A stretch of 64,000 nt of DNA from Clostridia bacterium (lineage in GTDB: Bacteria > Bacillota > Clostridia > Oscillospirales > SIG627): assembly GCA_017440805.1 (NCBI GenBank), contig JAFSGN010000022.1:186225-250224 (forward strand), in the 5' to 3' direction. This document shows, piece by piece, positions 1 through 8,231 of the stretch. How positions within the stretch are numbered: the first letter of the stretch is position 1; each line of letters opens with the position of its first letter. Under the pieces are notes generated by a model that was not told the origin of the DNA, did not search any database, and worked only from the letters and a program-made list of their open reading frames with translations. The position numbers and the translations under genes were made by a program.

Positions 1-231
1 ATTACCACCAAAAATTATATGGACAGTATTGAAGTCAGAGTTGAACTTACTGATTCTTCCCTTCTTGAAAAATATTCGGAACTCGAAAATCTTGAAAAAA
101 CCATTTACAATAAAATCAAGACTGTTCTCGGAATTGATGTAAAAATCACACTCTTGCAACCTAAATCCATAGAGCGTACAGCAGGTAAAGCAAAACGCAT
201 TGTGGATATGAGAGATAAAAAAACAATATAA
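1..231 (+). CDS. paaK: Phenylacetate-CoA ligase, C-terminal end (cut by window edge)
   Basis: The open frame runs in from the left edge without a start and gives the last 76 residues of an AMP-forming aryl-CoA ligase. The tail ERTAGKAKRIVD is the typical C-terminal end of PaaK-family enzymes, whose small C-terminal domain carries the catalytic lysine of the thioesterification step. The family is usually about 430 residues, so most of the gene lies outside the window. It activates phenylacetate or related aryl acids to CoA thioesters using ATP. The next genes are iorA and iorB, which oxidise aryl-pyruvates to aryl-acetyl-CoA. That pairing is common in anaerobic amino-acid fermenters and suggests work on products of Phe, Tyr or Trp. 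Confidence 0.85.
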   Translation: MTTKNYMDSIEVRVELTDSSLLEKYSELENLEKTIYNKIKTVLGIDVKITLLQPKSIERTAGKAKRIVDMRDKKTI

Positions 232-260
232 AGTAAAATAAAGAAAAAAGGATTTTTGAT

Positions 261-2003
261 ATGGCTAAAACAATAATGCTCGGCAATCAGGCTGTCGCAC
301 AGGGCTTATACGAATCAGGATGCGTTCTTGTTTCAAGTTACCCCGGTACTCCAAGTACAGAAATAACTGAATTTGCCGCAAAATATGACGAAATTTATGC
401 AGAATGGGCACCTAACGAAAAAGTTGCTCTTGAGGTTGCTTTAGGCGGTGCTATCGCTGGCGGAAGAACATTTTGTGCTATGAAACATGTTGGACTTAAT
501 GTTGCCGCTGACCCGTTATTTATAACCTCGTATACCGGAATAAACGGCGGTATGATAATCGCTGTTGCAGACGACCCGGGTATGCATTCTTCTCAAAACG
601 AACAGGATTCACGCCACTATGCCGCTGCGGCAAAACTTCCCATGATAGAACCCAGTGACAGCGGTGAATGTCTTAATTTTGTGAAAATAGCTTACGAAAT
701 GTCCGAGAAATATGACACACCGTTTATTCTCAGACTTTCAACAAGAGTTTCCCATTCCCAGAGTATTGTAGAAACATCTCCCCGTCAGGAAATCGCATTA
801 AAAGACTACGAAAAAAATCCCCAGAAATATGTAATGATGCCCGCAAATGCCAAACTTCGTCATGTCGTTGTTGAAGAACGGCTCGACAAACTTGTTGAAT
901 GGACGGATAACGGATGTCCTTTTAATAAAGTTGAGTACAATTCCAAAAAAATAGGTATTGTTACATCTGGTATAAGTTATGACTATGCAAAAGAGGTGTT
1001 CGGAGAAGATGCATCATACTTTAAACTTGGTATGGTATATCCGCTCCCCGAGAAGGCTCTCGTTGAATTTGCATCACAGGTTGAACGGGTTATCGTTATA
1101 GAAGAACTTGACGATATATTTGAAACACATCTTAAAAAATTGGGAATAAAAACCGACGGAAAAAATCTGCTCCCCAAAATTTCCGAGTTTTCTCACGAAC
1201 TCATTCGTGAAAAACTTCTGGGAATCAAAGCAGAGTTTTCAGAACTTGACCAGACACTTCCCAATCGTCCTCCGGTAATGTGCCCCGGTTGTCCTCACAG
1301 AGGTCTGTTCTACACATTAAAGAAAATGAAACTGACTGTATCGGGAGACATAGGCTGTTATACTTTAGGTGCAGTCCCCCCTCTTGGTGCAATCGACACC
1401 ACTCTTTGTATGGGTGCTTCTGTTTCGGCACTTCACGGTTTTGACAAAGTACGAAATAATCCTAAAAACACTGTTGCGGTTATAGGAGATTCCACCTTTA
1501 TGCACTCGGGTATTACCGGTCTTTGCAACATTACATACAATCAGGGAATTTCGACAGTTCTTATTCTTGACAACAGCATTACAGGTATGACCGGTCACCA
1601 GCAAAATCCCACAACTGGCCTGACACTTAAAAATCAGCCCGTAACTCCTATTTCAATCGAAAAAATATGTGAGGGTGCAGGTGTTTCCCCCGAACACATC
1701 AGAGTGTGCGACCCTGCCGACCCAAAACAACTTGAAAAAGTTATAAAAGAAGAGATTGATTCGGATGTTCCGTCTGTTATCATAGTCAGACGCCCATGTG
1801 CTCTTTTGAAAAAAGTACCCAAAGACACCTATTATATTATTAATCCCGACACTTGCCGTTCCTGCCGTGCTTGTATGAGTATTGCCTGCCCGGCAATCTC
1901 AATGACCGGCAGCAAACCGACAATTGATACTTCGTTATGTATTGGCTGCGGACTTTGTAAAAACATGTGCCGGTTTGACAGCATTACCCAGGTTGTAAGA
2001 TAA
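261..2003 (+). CDS. iorA: Indolepyruvate:ferredoxin oxidoreductase, alpha subunit
   Basis: Catalytic subunit (580 aa) of the cytoplasmic TPP- and ferredoxin-dependent enzyme that decarboxylates indolepyruvate and other aryl-pyruvates to aryl-acetyl-CoA. The N-terminal pyrimidine-binding part has the SSYPGTPSTEI stretch (about residues 24-34). A CPGC pair lies near residues 341-344. The TPP-binding segment starts GDSTF near residue 409. The C-terminal 50 residues are a two-cluster ferredoxin domain with cysteines at 532, 535, 538 and 543 and at 560, 563, 566 and 570. The length is normal for the family. The start follows an AAAAGGA site. iorB begins 14 bases downstream, so the two subunits are co-transcribed, probably with paaK and the ACT gene. 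Confidence 0.95.
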   Translation: MAKTIMLGNQAVAQGLYESGCVLVSSYPGTPSTEITEFAAKYDEIYAEWAPNEKVALEVALGGAIAGGRTFCAMKHVGLNVAADPLFITSYTGINGGMIIAVADDPGMHSSQNEQDSRHYAAAAKLPMIEPSDSGECLNFVKIAYEMSEKYDTPFILRLSTRVSHSQSIVETSPRQEIALKDYEKNPQKYVMMPANAKLRHVVVEERLDKLVEWTDNGCPFNKVEYNSKKIGIVTSGISYDYAKEVFGEDASYFKLGMVYPLPEKALVEFASQVERVIVIEELDDIFETHLKKLGIKTDGKNLLPKISEFSHELIREKLLGIKAEFSELDQTLPNRPPVMCPGCPHRGLFYTLKKMKLTVSGDIGCYTLGAVPPLGAIDTTLCMGASVSALHGFDKVRNNPKNTVAVIGDSTFMHSGITGLCNITYNQGISTVLILDNSITGMTGHQQNPTTGLTLKNQPVTPISIEKICEGAGVSPEHIRVCDPADPKQLEKVIKEEIDSDVPSVIIVRRPCALLKKVPKDTYYIINPDTCRSCRACMSIACPAISMTGSKPTIDTSLCIGCGLCKNMCRFDSITQVVR

Positions 2004-2017
2004 GAGAGGTGTTTTAA

Positions 2018-2599
2018 ATGGTTAAAAATATTATGATAGTCGGTGTCGGCGGTCAGGGCTCACTTCTTGCCAGTCGTATAGTGGGCAACGCCGCAATGGC
2101 ACAGGGATATGATGTAAAAGTAAGTGAAGTTCACGGAATGTCACAGCGTGGCGGTTCAGTTGTAACCTATGTACGCTACGGTGACAAAGTTCACTCTCCT
2201 GTTATAGGACGGGGTGAGGCGGATATTATAATTTCATTTGAACAACTTGAAGCGGCAAGATGGCTTTCTTTCCTTAAAAAAGATGGCGTTCTGATTACTT
2301 CTACTCAAAAAATCATGCCCATGCCGGTTATTACAGGTTCAACACAATATCCCGATGAATTGATTTCTCAGATAAAAGAAAAAAATATTAAGGTTGTTGC
2401 TATTGACGCATTATCAAAAGCAGAAAAAGCAGGCTCAATCAAGGCAGTAAATGTTGTCCTGATAGGTGCTATGACACATTACAGCAATTTTTCAAAGCAA
2501 CAACTCCTTGATGCTTTAAAAACTTCTGTTCCCCAGAAACTTCTTTCGGTAAACCTGAATGCTTTTGAATCTGGTTACGAGTGTGAGCAAACACTTTAA
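2018..2599 (+). CDS. iorB: Indolepyruvate:ferredoxin oxidoreductase, beta subunit
   Basis: Small subunit (193 aa) that completes the IorAB complex and corresponds to the gamma domain of 2-oxoacid:ferredoxin oxidoreductases. The N-terminus has the glycine-rich GVGGQGSLLASRI segment (about residues 8-20) and then HGMSQRGGSV, both typical of IorB. The start follows GAGAGGTG, 14 bases after iorA. The CDS ends about 80 bases before the ACT gene with no terminator between them, so the operon probably continues. Confidence 0.94.
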   Translation: MVKNIMIVGVGGQGSLLASRIVGNAAMAQGYDVKVSEVHGMSQRGGSVVTYVRYGDKVHSPVIGRGEADIIISFEQLEAARWLSFLKKDGVLITSTQKIMPMPVITGSTQYPDELISQIKEKNIKVVAIDALSKAEKAGSIKAVNVVLIGAMTHYSNFSKQQLLDALKTSVPQKLLSVNLNAFESGYECEQTL

Positions 2600-2681
2600 T
2601 AAAATTTCCGGATAAAACAATTTCCCGTTCAGACGGCAATGCAAAACATGTTACAGATAAACAGAAATATGAGGAAAAATT

Positions 2682-3098
2682 ATGATATTAAAACAAATTT
2701 CCATTTTTGTTGAAAACAAGCCCGGCAGACTTGCCGAAATAACTGAAATTATTGCTGAAAGCAATGTAGACATCCATGCTCTTTCCATTGCAGACACAAC
2801 AAACTTCGGTATCCTTCGTATAATTGTTGACAATCCAGAAGATGCAGAAAAAGCACTTAAAGCCGCAGACCTTACTGTTTCTATTACAAGCGTTATTTCA
2901 GTTACAGTTGAAGACAAGCCGGGAGGACTTGCAGGCTGTCTGCGTCTTCTTGCCGATAAAAACATACCTGTAGAATATGCCTATGCTTTTGTTTCTCAAA
3001 CCACTGACAAGGCTTGTGTTGTTTTGAGAATTGAAAAAGATTTTGAGGCTATGCAGGTTCTGACAGAAGCCGGTTATACAGGTCTTGACATACAATAA
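2682..3098 (+). CDS. Tandem ACT-domain protein
   Basis: A 138-residue protein made of two ACT domains (about residues 1-66 and 68-138) and nothing else. Each opens with the usual ACT pattern: an FVENKPGRLAEIT-type strand and helix, repeated as VEDKPGGLAGCL. ACT domains bind small ligands, mostly amino acids. Stand-alone tandem ACT proteins are often found beside paaK and ior genes, where a role in sensing aromatic amino acids is assumed rather than proven. The start follows GAGGAAAAA. The last 14 bases overlap the pseudouridine synthase gene. Confidence 0.85.
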   Translation: MILKQISIFVENKPGRLAEITEIIAESNVDIHALSIADTTNFGILRIIVDNPEDAEKALKAADLTVSITSVISVTVEDKPGGLAGCLRLLADKNIPVEYAYAFVSQTTDKACVVLRIEKDFEAMQVLTEAGYTGLDIQ

Positions 3099-4032
3099 AT
3101 TTACGGTCAATTCCAATGACAGCGGACAACGCCTTGATAAATTCCTTTCCAAAGCACTTCCTTCTCTCCCCTTTTCAATGATGTATAAAGCCATTCGCAC
3201 CAAAGATATCAAAGTCAACAAGAAACGCACTTCACATGATTTCCGATTATGCGAGGGCGATATTGTCGAAGTGTATCTGAAGGAAGATTTTTCGAAAAAG
3301 ATTGAATTTGATTTTAAAAAACTTGTTCCGGATGTTCAGGTTGTTTATGAAGATGAAAATCTTCTTATTGTAAATAAACCTCAGGGTGTATCGGTACATC
3401 CCGATGCTGTTCAGGAAAAATCAACACTAATTGACCATATAAAAGCATACCTGTACCAAAAGGGTGAATACATTCCGGAAAATGAAAATTCATTTGCTCC
3501 GTCACTGTGTAACCGTATTGACCGAAACACCACAGGAATGGTTATTTGTGCAAAGAACTCTGCTTCTTTGCGACAAATAAATCAAATGATAAAAAACAAC
3601 AAGGTATGTAAAAAGTACCTGTTGCTTTGTCATGGTCTTTTGAGCAAAAAAAGCGGAACACTGACTAATTATCTTGAAAAAAATTCTGACAAAAACATTG
3701 TGCATATTCTTAATTCACCAACAAGAAATACGGTGACTGCAATTACAAAGTATACTGTAATCCGTGAAAACAAGGCATTGAATATTTCACTTTGTGAGGC
3801 TGAACTTATGACAGGCAGAACTCACCAGATACGCGTACAATTTGCCCATATAGGTCACTCATTGGTAGGTGACGGCAAATACGGTATAAATCGTGATGAC
3901 ATAAAAATGGGTTTCAAATATCAGGCTTTGTGTTCCTATTCGCTGGAATTTTTTCCCGACAAAGATTCTTTTCTGAACTATCTTTCCGGTAAGTGCTTTA
4001 CTATCTCTGTACCCTTTTCTGATTTTATTTAG
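3085..4032 (+). CDS. RluA-family pseudouridine synthase
   Basis: A 315-residue RNA-modifying enzyme that isomerises uridine to pseudouridine in rRNA or tRNA. An S4 RNA-binding domain (about residues 10-70, with GQRLDKFLSKALP) precedes the catalytic domain. The active-site motif is NRIDRNTTG near residue 143, with the catalytic aspartate inside it, and TGRTHQIRVQ lies further on. Residues homologous to the family N-terminus (KFTVN) begin immediately after the chosen TTG codon, and no in-frame ATG lies close by, so the start is most likely TTG overlapping the end of the ACT gene by 14 bases. Translation is probably coupled. The exact RNA target (RluC, RluD or other) cannot be told from the sequence. 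Confidence 0.88.
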   Translation: MTYNKFTVNSNDSGQRLDKFLSKALPSLPFSMMYKAIRTKDIKVNKKRTSHDFRLCEGDIVEVYLKEDFSKKIEFDFKKLVPDVQVVYEDENLLIVNKPQGVSVHPDAVQEKSTLIDHIKAYLYQKGEYIPENENSFAPSLCNRIDRNTTGMVICAKNSASLRQINQMIKNNKVCKKYLLLCHGLLSKKSGTLTNYLEKNSDKNIVHILNSPTRNTVTAITKYTVIRENKALNISLCEAELMTGRTHQIRVQFAHIGHSLVGDGKYGINRDDIKMGFKYQALCSYSLEFFPDKDSFLNYLSGKCFTISVPFSDFI

Positions 4033-4096
4033 TCTGTAATATAAATGCTTTTTGAACAATAATTTTGAATTATAGTAATTTTTTTTAGAAAAACTA

Positions 4097-4125
4097 TTGA
4101 TTTTATTATAATTATATGCTATAAT
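4097..4125 (+). promoter_or_regulatory. Sigma-A promoter for rpmB
   Basis: TTGATT and TATAAT are separated by 17 bases, with the -10 box ending about 45 bases before the rpmB start. This is a near-consensus housekeeping promoter. Confidence 0.75.
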
Positions 4126-4169
4126 AGTCAAGTATATTGAGTTAGTAGATTATAGGAGGTGTTTTATAG

Positions 4170-4361
4170 ATGGCAAAATGTGAAATTTGCGGAAAGAGTG
4201 TGGCTTTTGGTCTTCAGGTATCCCACTCCAACAGAAAAACCAGCAGAACTTGGAAACCCAACATAAGAAAAGTTAAGATGACACTTAACGGTGCAACCAA
4301 GAAGGTAAATATTTGTTCTCGTTGTCTTCGCACAATGAACAAGGATACTGCAGCGGTTTAA
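4170..4361 (+). CDS. rpmB: 50S ribosomal protein L28
   Basis: A 63-residue basic protein that matches bacterial L28 along its whole length. It has the CEICGKS and ICSRCL cysteine pairs, which mark the zinc-binding version of L28, plus SHSNRKTSRTWKPN. L28 sits on the large ribosomal subunit. A strong AGGAGG site lies 8 bases before the ATG. The gene has its own promoter and a terminator right behind it, so it is a monocistronic unit. Confidence 0.96.
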   Translation: MAKCEICGKSVAFGLQVSHSNRKTSRTWKPNIRKVKMTLNGATKKVNICSRCLRTMNKDTAAV

Positions 4362-4376
4362 TAATAACGCAAAAAA

Positions 4377-4412
4377 GGAACTGTTACGAAAGTGACAGTT
4401 CTGTTTTTTTTT
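4377..4412 (+). terminator. Rho-independent terminator of rpmB
   Basis: A 10-bp stem (GAACTGTTAC with GTGACAGTTC, one G-T pair) around a GAAA loop is followed by a run of nine T. Confidence 0.9.
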
Positions 4413-4483
4413 ATAATTTTTTGTGTTTTTTTAAATTATTGTTCCCTACAGCCAACATATGTCCAACTTTTTTGTTGTAACTA

Positions 4484-4512
4484 TTGAATTTTTTGTTTTT
4501 TTTTGGTATAAT
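4484..4512 (+). promoter_or_regulatory. Sigma-A promoter for nadBC
   Basis: TTGAAT and TATAAT are separated by 17 bases, about 67 bases before nadB. I did not see a clear palindromic operator for a niacin regulator in the leader. Confidence 0.7.
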
Positions 4513-4579
4513 TAGTGTGGTATGTTGTATTTTGAAGAAAAAACATTTTTATTGTTATTAACTTATAGAAAGGTAAATT

Positions 4580-6136
4580 ATGCGAAGATATCTTTTTGCT
4601 GATGATATTTCAAAACTTGATATTTTCAAATACGACGTTTTGGTCATTGGAAGCGGTATAGCAGGTCTGTATTCTGCTTTACATATTGATGAGAAGAAAT
4701 CAGTCGGACTTATAACCAAAGTAGGTATTGATGAGAGCAACTCATGGTTAGCGCAAGGCGGTATCGCAGCGGTTATGTCTAAAGAGGATAAACCCGAATT
4801 ACACTTTGCAGACACACTCAAAGCAGGTGCAGGGCTCTGCAATCAAGAAGCAGTAAAGGTTCTTGTAGAGGAGGGTCCCGAAAACATACGGGAATTGGTC
4901 GAACTCAGTGTTCCCTTTGACCTTGACGCCGAAGGAGAACTCGCCATAACCCGCGAAGGCGGACACAGAATGCGCCGTATTGTTCACTGCGGGGGCGATG
5001 CTACCGGCAGAGAAACAACAAAACGACTTGGCGAAATAGTAATGCTCAGAAAGAATATTCAGCCATATTTTCATACAAATCTTGTAGATATACTTACCGA
5101 TGAAAGTGGTGTATGGGGTGCAATTTTCTATAATGCCGGACAGGATAAATATATGCTTTGTGTTTCAAGCAATATCATTCTTGCCACAGGCGGAATAGGA
5201 CAAATCTATAATTATACCACCAATCCGGTTGGGGCTGTCGGAGACGGAATTGCATGTGCTTTGCGTACAGGAGCAAGAGTTTCCGGGATGGAAATGATTC
5301 AATTTCACCCCACAACACTTATACCTTATGAAGCCTCCCCCCGCCTTTTTCTTATTTCAGAGGCAGTAAGAGGTGAAGGCGGAATTCTCAGAAATTCAAA
5401 AAATGAAGCATTTATGGCTGACAAACATGAACTCCGCGACCTTGCCCCAAGAGATATTGTAACCCGGGAAATACTTGCTGAATTAAAACGGAACGGAGAA
5501 TCAAATGTATTTCTTGATGTAAGTTCTATGGACAGGGAATTCTTTTCTCAGCGATTCCCGACAATATACGCCGAATGCACAAAACACGGAATAAATCTCA
5601 CGGAAAATTTCATACCTGTCCGTCCCGCCCAGCATTACCTTATGGGCGGAGTTGATACAAATCTCAACGGAATGACATCCATAAACGGTTTATATGCCTG
5701 CGGAGAAGTTGCCAACACCGGAATACACGGTGCAAACCGACTTGCATCAAATTCAATGCTTGAATGCCTTGTATTCGGAAGAAGAAGTGCATATCATATT
5801 AATAAAAATTTCAGAGAAATTTCCGAAAACTTCGACATTAAAACCATCAAGAACCGCATAACAGAAGCCTCCCGGGCAATAGACAACCAAAAAGTAAAAA
5901 ATGATAAACAGTTTATAAAGGATTTAATGACAACTCACCTTGGTGCAATACGAAAAACGCAAGGAATGAAGTACGCAAAAGAAAAACTGCACACTCTGCG
6001 GAATGAGTACGACAATATTCTTTGCGACACCCTTGAAAAAATGGAAATTGTTAATATGATTGAAGTTTCCTATAAAGTTATTTGCGATGCAATATCTCGT
6101 AAAGAAAGCATCGGTGCACATTACATAGAAGATTAA
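4580..6136 (+). CDS. nadB: L-aspartate oxidase
   Basis: A 518-residue FAD enzyme that oxidises L-aspartate to iminoaspartate, the first step of de novo NAD synthesis. The FAD-binding GSGIAGLYSALH lies at about residues 23-34, and the substrate-region EMIQFHPTTL and RPAQHYLMGGV motifs of the NadB/SdhA/FrdA superfamily follow in order. Length is normal. It lies 12 bases before nadC, so the two form an operon. No nadA (quinolinate synthase) is next to them, which is unusual because the three are often together; nadA may be elsewhere. In an anaerobe the electron acceptor would be fumarate or another acceptor rather than oxygen (known for the family, not visible here). Confidence 0.95.
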   Translation: MRRYLFADDISKLDIFKYDVLVIGSGIAGLYSALHIDEKKSVGLITKVGIDESNSWLAQGGIAAVMSKEDKPELHFADTLKAGAGLCNQEAVKVLVEEGPENIRELVELSVPFDLDAEGELAITREGGHRMRRIVHCGGDATGRETTKRLGEIVMLRKNIQPYFHTNLVDILTDESGVWGAIFYNAGQDKYMLCVSSNIILATGGIGQIYNYTTNPVGAVGDGIACALRTGARVSGMEMIQFHPTTLIPYEASPRLFLISEAVRGEGGILRNSKNEAFMADKHELRDLAPRDIVTREILAELKRNGESNVFLDVSSMDREFFSQRFPTIYAECTKHGINLTENFIPVRPAQHYLMGGVDTNLNGMTSINGLYACGEVANTGIHGANRLASNSMLECLVFGRRSAYHINKNFREISENFDIKTIKNRITEASRAIDNQKVKNDKQFIKDLMTTHLGAIRKTQGMKYAKEKLHTLRNEYDNILCDTLEKMEIVNMIEVSYKVICDAISRKESIGAHYIED

Positions 6137-6148
6137 CGGAGGAACAAA

Positions 6149-6979
6149 ATGTTTGGACTTGATGATATTATCCTGACTGCACTTAATGAAGATATAGGGA
6201 CAGGCGATATTACAAGCATATCAACCATTCCCGAAAACAAAATGGCTGAAGGCAGATTTATAGCAAAAGAATGTGGTGTTATTTGCGGGATTGACATAGT
6301 AGAAAGAACCTTTAAACTTATAGACAACATAACAACAGTAAAATTCTTTTTCAAAGACGGCGATACCGTTGAAAAAGGTGATATTATTGCCGAGGTCACA
6401 GGGAAAGCAAGAAGTCTTCTGACTGCCGAAAGGGTATCTCTTAATTTTCTCCAGCATCTTTCCGGAATCGCAACACGGACACATTTTGCCGCAAAGCAGA
6501 TAGAAGGCTATAAGGCAAAAATTGCCGATACAAGAAAGACAACTCCCGGCCTTCGTGTTCTTGAAAAGCAGGCGGTAAAGACAGGCGGCGGAGTAAATCA
6601 TCGGTTCAATCTTGCCGACGGCGTACTTATAAAAGACAATCATATTGTTGCGGCGGGAGGAATAAAAAACGCTGTGGAGTCGGCACGGAAAAACGCTCCT
6701 CACACTTTAAAAATTGAGGTGGAGGTTGAAAACTTCGATATGCTCCGGGAGGCATTGGATGCCGGTGCGGATATCATTATGCTTGACAATATGTCAAACG
6801 AGGATATGGCAAAAGCCGTAAAAATAATAGATGGCAGAGCCATAACAGAGGCTTCCGGTAATATGGGAGAGAAAAGCCTTGAAGATGTTGCTGCAACGGG
6901 AGTCGACCTTATTTCAATAGGAGCGCTCACACATTCCGTAAAAGCAATGGACATAAGTCTGAAATTCAAAATTGTATAA
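6149..6979 (+). CDS. nadC: Nicotinate-nucleotide pyrophosphorylase (carboxylating)
   Basis: A 276-residue quinolinate phosphoribosyltransferase that makes nicotinate mononucleotide from quinolinate and PRPP. It shows the family landmarks in order: GDITS near the N-terminus, ERVSLNFLQHLSGIAT, the active-site ADTRKTTPGLR at about residues 125-135, HRFNLADGVLIKDNH, and the C-terminal EASGNM barrel strand. It follows a CGGAGGAA site directly behind nadB, and a terminator hairpin follows. Confidence 0.95.
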   Translation: MFGLDDIILTALNEDIGTGDITSISTIPENKMAEGRFIAKECGVICGIDIVERTFKLIDNITTVKFFFKDGDTVEKGDIIAEVTGKARSLLTAERVSLNFLQHLSGIATRTHFAAKQIEGYKAKIADTRKTTPGLRVLEKQAVKTGGGVNHRFNLADGVLIKDNHIVAAGGIKNAVESARKNAPHTLKIEVEVENFDMLREALDAGADIIMLDNMSNEDMAKAVKIIDGRAITEASGNMGEKSLEDVAATGVDLISIGALTHSVKAMDISLKFKIV

Positions 6980-7039
6980 GCAGATAATTTATCTAATGAT
7001 ACACAAAAAAAGTACAGTCTGAATATTTTTAAATTATGA

Positions 7040-7087
7040 AAACTCTCATAGCAAAACCGAAACTGAACTGCCGTGAGAGTTTTTTAT
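7040..7087 (+). terminator. Terminator of nadBC
   Basis: AACTCTCA and TGAGAGTT pair across a 25-nt loop and are followed directly by a T-rich run. The long loop makes it weaker than the others in this window. Confidence 0.65.
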
Positions 7088-7178
7088 TTATTTTAAAACT
7101 ATTAAAAGTATTAATTTAATTTTCTTGTCCCGAAATACAACCTGATAAATAAAATAAACATCACCGGTTTTTTAGTAG

Positions 7179-7207
7179 TTGACTTTCTCCTATAAATATG
7201 TTATTAT
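7179..7207 (+). promoter_or_regulatory. Sigma-A promoter for the AraC-type regulator
   Basis: TTGACT and TATTAT are separated by 17 bases, about 60 bases before the regulator gene. Confidence 0.7.
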
Positions 7208-7268
7208 TTTTTTATTAAAAGACATAAGGGATTACTACCGGAAACTTTAAAAACACGAGGTTAGTAAA

Positions 7269-8174
7269 ATGAAGTATACTGATAAAATTTTCTTTTTTGA
7301 CAATGTATATTCAAAAGGTCATCTGAAACTTCCTATAGGTTCATTATATCAGGTTTCCGAACTTTCAATGATAAGAAACAGTGAAATATCCATGCATATA
7401 CAGGAGTGCGACGAGATAACATATGTAATCTCGGGAAGTGCCAGAGTTTACTCAAATGACCAAACAAGTATTATAAAAACAGGACAAATTCATTTTATTA
7501 AACAGGGAAATAAGCATAAAATTGAAGTTCTGCCCGGTGAGAACTTCCGATTTCTGTGTATAGGTATAATACCTGACCGAAATTGCGATGTAATTAATGA
7601 ATTTTACGAGAAAATCAAGTATAACACTCACTTTATTATTAACGACAACGACACAGTAAAATTCCTCTCTGAATTTCTTATCAGGGAGTTCTACAACAAA
7701 GATGAATACAGTCATGGTATAATTAATCAGTACATATATTTATTTTTTGCAGCAATGTTAAGAGTCCTATCAAACAAAAACTTCGATTATAGAACAAAAG
7801 CAAAAGAAAAATCATCAAATCACGCTATGTATCGACTTCTACGGTATATTGACAGAGAATACCTGCACATTGAAAATATAAAATCAATTTCAGAAGCAGT
7901 TTCGTACAGTGAATACTATATCCTGCATCTTTTCAAAGAAAAAATGGGAATAACCATCAAGGAATATGTTACAAAAAAGAAAATTATATATTCCACAGAA
8001 CTTTTGCGTACCAGTAATCTTACTGTAGAGCAAATTGCAACACAACTCGGTTTTTCCTGCGCATATTCATTCAGACGGACTTTTAAAAAATATATTAATG
8101 CGACTCCAAATGAATACAGGAACAATAGTGATAGCAGTTTTTGTTCCCCAAAACAGCAATTAAATATATTGTAA
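7269..8174 (+). CDS. AraC-family transcriptional regulator with cupin sensor
   Basis: A 301-residue regulator. The first 110 or so residues form a cupin-like sensor (MHIQECDEITYVISGSA, then a second strand set around GQIHFIKQGNKHKI). The C-terminal 100 residues are two helix-turn-helix motifs of the AraC type: VSYSEYYILHLFKEKMGIT and then VEQIATQLGFSCAYSFRRTF, ending in ATPNEYR. It lies 57 bases upstream of, and on the same strand as, a four-gene operon of sugar or polyol dehydrogenases. It most likely senses the substrate of that operon and activates it. The ligand is unknown. Confidence 0.9.
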   Translation: MKYTDKIFFFDNVYSKGHLKLPIGSLYQVSELSMIRNSEISMHIQECDEITYVISGSARVYSNDQTSIIKTGQIHFIKQGNKHKIEVLPGENFRFLCIGIIPDRNCDVINEFYEKIKYNTHFIINDNDTVKFLSEFLIREFYNKDEYSHGIINQYIYLFFAAMLRVLSNKNFDYRTKAKEKSSNHAMYRLLRYIDREYLHIENIKSISEAVSYSEYYILHLFKEKMGITIKEYVTKKKIIYSTELLRTSNLTVEQIATQLGFSCAYSFRRTFKKYINATPNEYRNNSDSSFCSPKQQLNIL

Positions 8175-8231
8175 ATACATATCAACTTGTGTATTATTTA
8201 GACAGTTTCAAACACAAGGAGGAATATGTAA

